From contig JAAYQY010000287.1 of assembly GCA_012519125.1 (NCBI GenBank), positions 1 to 8,465 on the forward strand: a stretch of DNA of 8,465 nucleotides, in the 5' to 3' direction. Both the position numbers and the translations under genes were made by a program. The notes under the pieces were generated by a model, which did no database searches, was not told where the DNA came from, and worked only from the letters and a program-made list of their open reading frames with translations. This stretch comes from Spirochaetales bacterium (lineage in GTDB: Bacteria > Spirochaetota > Spirochaetia > Sphaerochaetales > Sphaerochaetaceae). Below are positions 6,070-8,465 of this stretch, piece after piece (positions within the stretch are counted from its first letter, which is position 1; the number at the start of each line of letters is the position of its first letter).

Positions 6070-6804
6070 ATGCACGTTTTTGCACACAGAGGGTATAGCG
6101 GTGCGTATCCTGAGAATACCATGCTGGCTTTCGAGAAAGCCCTCGAATGCGGCTGTTACGGCATTGAGCTGGATGTCCAGCTTACCAAGGATGGGGAGGT
6201 GGTGGTCATCCATGACGAGACGGTCGACCGTACCACCGACAAGACCGGCCGAGTCTGGGATTACACACTGGCCGAGCTGCGGACCTGCAATGCAGGGGCC
6301 GGAACAGCGTTTGAAGACCAGAATCTTACGATTCCCACCTTTGAGGAGTACTGCAGCTGGGTTGCATCCACTCCCCTGGTCACCAACATCGAGCTCAAGA
6401 CCAGCATCATCTACTATCCTGAGATCGAAGAGAAGACCTGGGAGATCATCAAGCGCCACAAGTTGGAAGAGAAAGTGTTGTTCTCCTCTTTCAACCACCT
6501 CTCGCTTGCCGCCATCAAGGCTCTCGCTCCTTCGGTTCCTTGTGGAGCCTTGGTTCCTGAGACAGGTCTGGTCAATGCGGGTTACTGCGCAAACAAGTTT
6601 GGCTTTGAATGTTACCATCCTGCCTATTGCACCATCGATGCCGCCTCAGTTGCCGAATGCCACGAGTACAACGTCAAGGTAAATGTCTGGACTGTCAACA
6701 GCATGGAAGCTTTGGAAAACTGCTACGCATGGGGTTGTGATGGTGTGTTCACCAACTTTCCTGCGGTCTGCAAGGCGTACATAGAAGCAAAACAAGCCAA
6801 CTGA
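6070..6804 (+). CDS. Glycerophosphodiester phosphodiesterase (GDPD family)
   Basis: This 244-residue enzyme should hydrolyse glycerophosphodiesters to an alcohol and sn-glycerol 3-phosphate. The TIM-barrel GDPD signature is complete: AHRGYSGAYPENT (5-17, with catalytic H6 and R7 and metal ligand E15), GIELDVQLTKDG (31-42, with E33 and D35), VIHDETVDRTT (47-56, with catalytic H48), NIELK (106-110, with E108 and K110) and VNVWTVNS (204-211). There is no signal peptide or membrane anchor, so it acts in the cytoplasm, like UgpQ rather than periplasmic GlpQ. AAAGGAG (6057-6063) lies six bases before the ATG, and only 14 nt separate it from dctM, so it is the last gene of the TRAP operon. This implies that the TRAP substrate is linked to glycerophosphodiester metabolism. 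The alcohol specificity cannot be deduced. It is about the length of bacterial single-domain members. Confidence 0.92.
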   Translation: MHVFAHRGYSGAYPENTMLAFEKALECGCYGIELDVQLTKDGEVVVIHDETVDRTTDKTGRVWDYTLAELRTCNAGAGTAFEDQNLTIPTFEEYCSWVASTPLVTNIELKTSIIYYPEIEEKTWEIIKRHKLEEKVLFSSFNHLSLAAIKALAPSVPCGALVPETGLVNAGYCANKFGFECYHPAYCTIDAASVAECHEYNVKVNVWTVNSMEALENCYAWGCDGVFTNFPAVCKAYIEAKQAN

Positions 6805-6818
6805 CCGCAAAGTCCTGA

Positions 6819-6849
6819 GGGGTTGCCGACTCGGCAACCCCTTCTTTTT
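6819..6849 (+). terminator. Intrinsic terminator of the TRAP-GDPD operon
   Basis: GGGGTTGCCG (6819-6828) pairs perfectly with CGGCAACCCC (6832-6841) across a 3-nt loop, followed at once by TTCTTTTT (6842-6849). It starts 14 bases after the GDPD stop codon, the classic form and place for a Rho-independent terminator. Confidence 0.92.
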
Positions 6850-6894
6850 CATCGCTTCCTCACACTTGTCCTGACTTTGACAGCATAAACCCAC

Positions 6895-6934
6895 AAAAAA
6901 GCTTGCAACTCATTGAGAAGCAAGCTTTTATTTT
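6895..6934 (-). terminator. Bidirectional terminator hairpin downstream of the transposase
   Basis: AAAAGCTTGC (6897-6906) pairs with GCAAGCTTTT (6920-6929), and the 13-nt loop contains a small CTC/GAG stem. Read on the minus strand it ends in six T (6900-6895), which suits the transposase transcript ending at 6968; read on the plus strand it ends in TTTTATTTT, backing up the operon terminator. It may lie inside the insertion sequence end or in host sequence; the element boundary is not visible. Confidence 0.7.
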
Positions 6935-6967
6935 GCCCTTCCAAAACACAAATATGTTTATATAGAT

Positions 6968-8465
6968 TCAGTCCTCGTAATCTTTTTTCTTCGTCTGCCC
7001 GAGGATCCTCCTGATGTCAGACTGCTGCAGGAACTTCCTCGAGATGTCTATGTCCAGGGTCTTGAGTATGGTGTCGACCAGCACGTCATAGTATGCGACC
7101 TGGTAGATGTTCGAGTTCGCCAGCTGCACGGCGTTGAAATGGGAAAGCGACTGCTGTATCGACTTGGCCGAGTATTTCCAGCCGAGCTGCAGTTCCAGCA
7201 GCCGTTCCAGGACCAGGGAAATGAAGCATATCAGGAAGTGCGACCGTATCCTGTCCTGCCTGCTGTGGAACACCGGCCTCAACGACAGCATCCCGGTCTT
7301 GGTCACCTTGAACGTCTCCTCGATCTTCCACAGCCCTCCGTAGATGTCCGCTATCTCCGAGGCCGGCACCACATGGTTGAGCACCAGGAACCCGTCCGAA
7401 TCCCGGTAGTAAGCATGGCCGGGCGGCTTGTCGGGATTGATCAGCGATTCGTCCCCGACCCCGACGACGTTGGTGCAGATGAGGTAGTAGCCGTCGTACT
7501 TCTCGTCCTCCTCCAGCCTCGCGGCGTCGAACTCGTAGAGGCACCAGTCGGCCTCCACCCTCTCCCCCGCCTTGACGGGGCTCTTCTTCAGGTACTTGCT
7601 CTTGCCGTAGCTGGAGTCCTTGTAGTCCTTCGACCTCTTGCCCTCGGACTGAAGCGCCTTCTCGATCACCGCCTGCCGTTCGCGCTTCGCCCTGTCGCTG
7701 TACTTCTTGCTCCAGATGAGCACCTGCCTCTCGTTGTAGGTCCCGCTGTGCTTCTTGTCGTCGACGTCGCCGTAGGTGCTGGCCCTCCTGGGGATCGTCC
7801 TCTCCTTGATCATGGACACCACGTTGCCGTTGCCGTCCAGCACATGCTCCCACCCCTCGGCCGAGAGCGCGAACTCCTTGGTCTGGGAGTCCGACTTGCG
7901 TATCGACTGGCTGATCACATACCCGTTCCTCGCATCCCGGATCTTCATGATGTTGTAGTAGCTCATCATCCCCTTGTCCGCCACCACGATCTTGCGGCTG
8001 TCGGAAAAGTCGATGATGCTGTTGTCCATGGCCTCGGGAAGCGTCTCGCAGTCGTTGGTGTTGCCCCGGAACAGCTCGTAGGTGATGGGAATGGAAAGCT
8101 CGTCCATGAACAGCCCCATCTGGATGATGGGCTCGGGCCGGTGCTCCTTGCTCGGGCCCTTGGCCCTCAGCCCGTTCTCGCCGTCGGCCTCGTCCCGCTC
8201 GAAGTAGTAGTTGGTGACGTCGTAGAACACCACCGTGTCCCTTCTTCCGAACTTCTCCTTCACCTTGGAGTCCAGATGCCTCAGCAGGTCGGTCCTCCAC
8301 TTCAGCAGGCTGTCCATGCTCCGGTAGACGTCCTGAAGGCCGTAGCCCGTGTCGCCGAAGAACCGCCCCTTGTGCTCCCAGGTGTTTTTCTTGGAGGCCG
8401 GCCACAGGCATCGCGAGTAGAGCAGGTGCTGGAAGATGACGTTGATGTTGAAAGAGCAGTCCAGG
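6968..8465 (-). CDS. IS1634-like DDE transposase (5' truncated by window edge)
   Basis: The frame is open from the window edge to a TGA at 6970-6968, giving 498 residues; the true start lies outside. The internal ATG at 8317 is not the start, because the upstream codons continue the family (FQHLLYSRCLWPASKKNTWE). Numbered from that ATG, the catalytic-type residues are D33 in VVFYDVTNYYFE, D114 in VVADKG and E333 in LWKIEETFKVTK. The last motif forms Y326-2-L329-3-E333-6-K340, a variant of the IS4-superfamily Y(2)R(3)E(6)K signature. Other marks are GLRAKGPSKEHRPEPIIQMG and IPITYELFRGNTND, typical of IS1634-type elements, and RPVFHSRQDRIRSHFLICF near the C terminus. No stop or frameshift interrupts the visible part, so it may be active. 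Third codon positions are mostly G or C, more than in the neighbouring genes. The basic central segment (about 205-250) is probably the insertion domain between the second D and the E. Confidence 0.88.
   Translation of the reverse strand, partial: LDCSFNINVIFQHLLYSRCLWPASKKNTWEHKGRFFGDTGYGLQDVYRSMDSLLKWRTDLLRHLDSKVKEKFGRRDTVVFYDVTNYYFERDEADGENGLRAKGPSKEHRPEPIIQMGLFMDELSIPITYELFRGNTNDCETLPEAMDNSIIDFSDSRKIVVADKGMMSYYNIMKIRDARNGYVISQSIRKSDSQTKEFALSAEGWEHVLDGNGNVVSMIKERTIPRRASTYGDVDDKKHSGTYNERQVLIWSKKYSDRAKRERQAVIEKALQSEGKRSKDYKDSSYGKSKYLKKSPVKAGERVEADWCLYEFDAARLEEDEKYDGYYLICTNVVGVGDESLINPDKPPGHAYYRDSDGFLVLNHVVPASEIADIYGGLWKIEETFKVTKTGMLSLRPVFHSRQDRIRSHFLICFISLVLERLLELQLGWKYSAKSIQQSLSHFNAVQLANSNIYQVAYYDVLVDTILKTLDIDISRKFLQQSDIRRILGQTKKKDYED
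6968..8465. mobile_element. Right part of an IS1634-like insertion sequence
   Basis: The transposase frame occupies the window from 6968 to the edge. Only the end beyond the transposase C terminus is in view, and without the other end the terminal inverted repeats and target duplication cannot be assigned. The boundary should lie somewhere in 6850-6967. The element stands tail to tail with the TRAP operon and interrupts none of the genes seen here. Confidence 0.7.

Noticed and set aside
6850..6967. Search for the terminal inverted repeat of the insertion sequence
   Set aside because: The hairpin at 6895-6934 is self-complementary and explained as a terminator; with the other element end outside the window no terminal repeat can be assigned.
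7086..8411. A 441-codon minus-strand open frame overlapping the transposase
   Set aside because: Its translation is low-complexity, rich in G, R, Q and E, and it is the alternate frame of a GC-biased gene; the other frame carries the DDE motifs.

Overview
The window looks like a chromosomal segment of a free-living or gut-type spirochaete, most plausibly a Sphaerochaeta relative. This rests on gene style: moderately GC-rich genes, strong AGGAGG-type ribosome sites, a TRAP binding protein whose signal peptide ends in MAQG, and a LacI-regulated uptake operon. No marker gene fixes the taxon, so the assignment is an inference.

Layout. At the left edge is the 5' end of an unrecognised minus-strand gene (1-104). 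Divergent from it is a small PII-like signalling protein (275-598, plus strand). Its 3' end overlaps by 32 bp the 3' end of a minus-strand MFS permease (567-1829). Upstream of the permease on the same strand, 36 bp away, is a LacI/GalR-family regulator (1866-2924); the two probably form one transcript. A 255-bp AT-rich divergent control region follows (2925-3179). It holds a good sigma-70-type promoter for the rightward operon, a 16-bp A/T palindrome touching its -35 box, helically spaced TTTTC-ATA repeats, and an 8-bp-arm inverted repeat inside the likely lacI promoter.

The rightward operon (3180-6804) encodes a complete tripartite TRAP transporter: binding protein DctP, small membrane subunit DctQ and large membrane subunit DctM. 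A cytoplasmic glycerophosphodiester phosphodiesterase (GDPD) follows. A 14-bp perfect hairpin lies between dctP and dctQ and probably lowers expression of the membrane genes relative to the binding protein. dctQ and dctM overlap by ATGA, GDPD follows after 14 nt, and a strong intrinsic terminator closes the operon. The simplest model is that the LacI-type regulator senses a ligand and controls import by the TRAP system of a compound that GDPD hydrolyses, or that is made from a GDPD substrate. Glycerophosphodiesters or glycerol phosphate are the obvious candidates, but the substrate is not shown by the sequence.

The right end (6968-8465) is a minus-strand DDE transposase resembling the IS1634 family. 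Its reading frame stays open to the window edge, so its N terminus is missing here. It is visibly richer in G and C at third codon positions than its neighbours and faces the TRAP operon tail to tail, with a terminator-like hairpin in between. I found no tRNA, rRNA, CRISPR array or phage genes.
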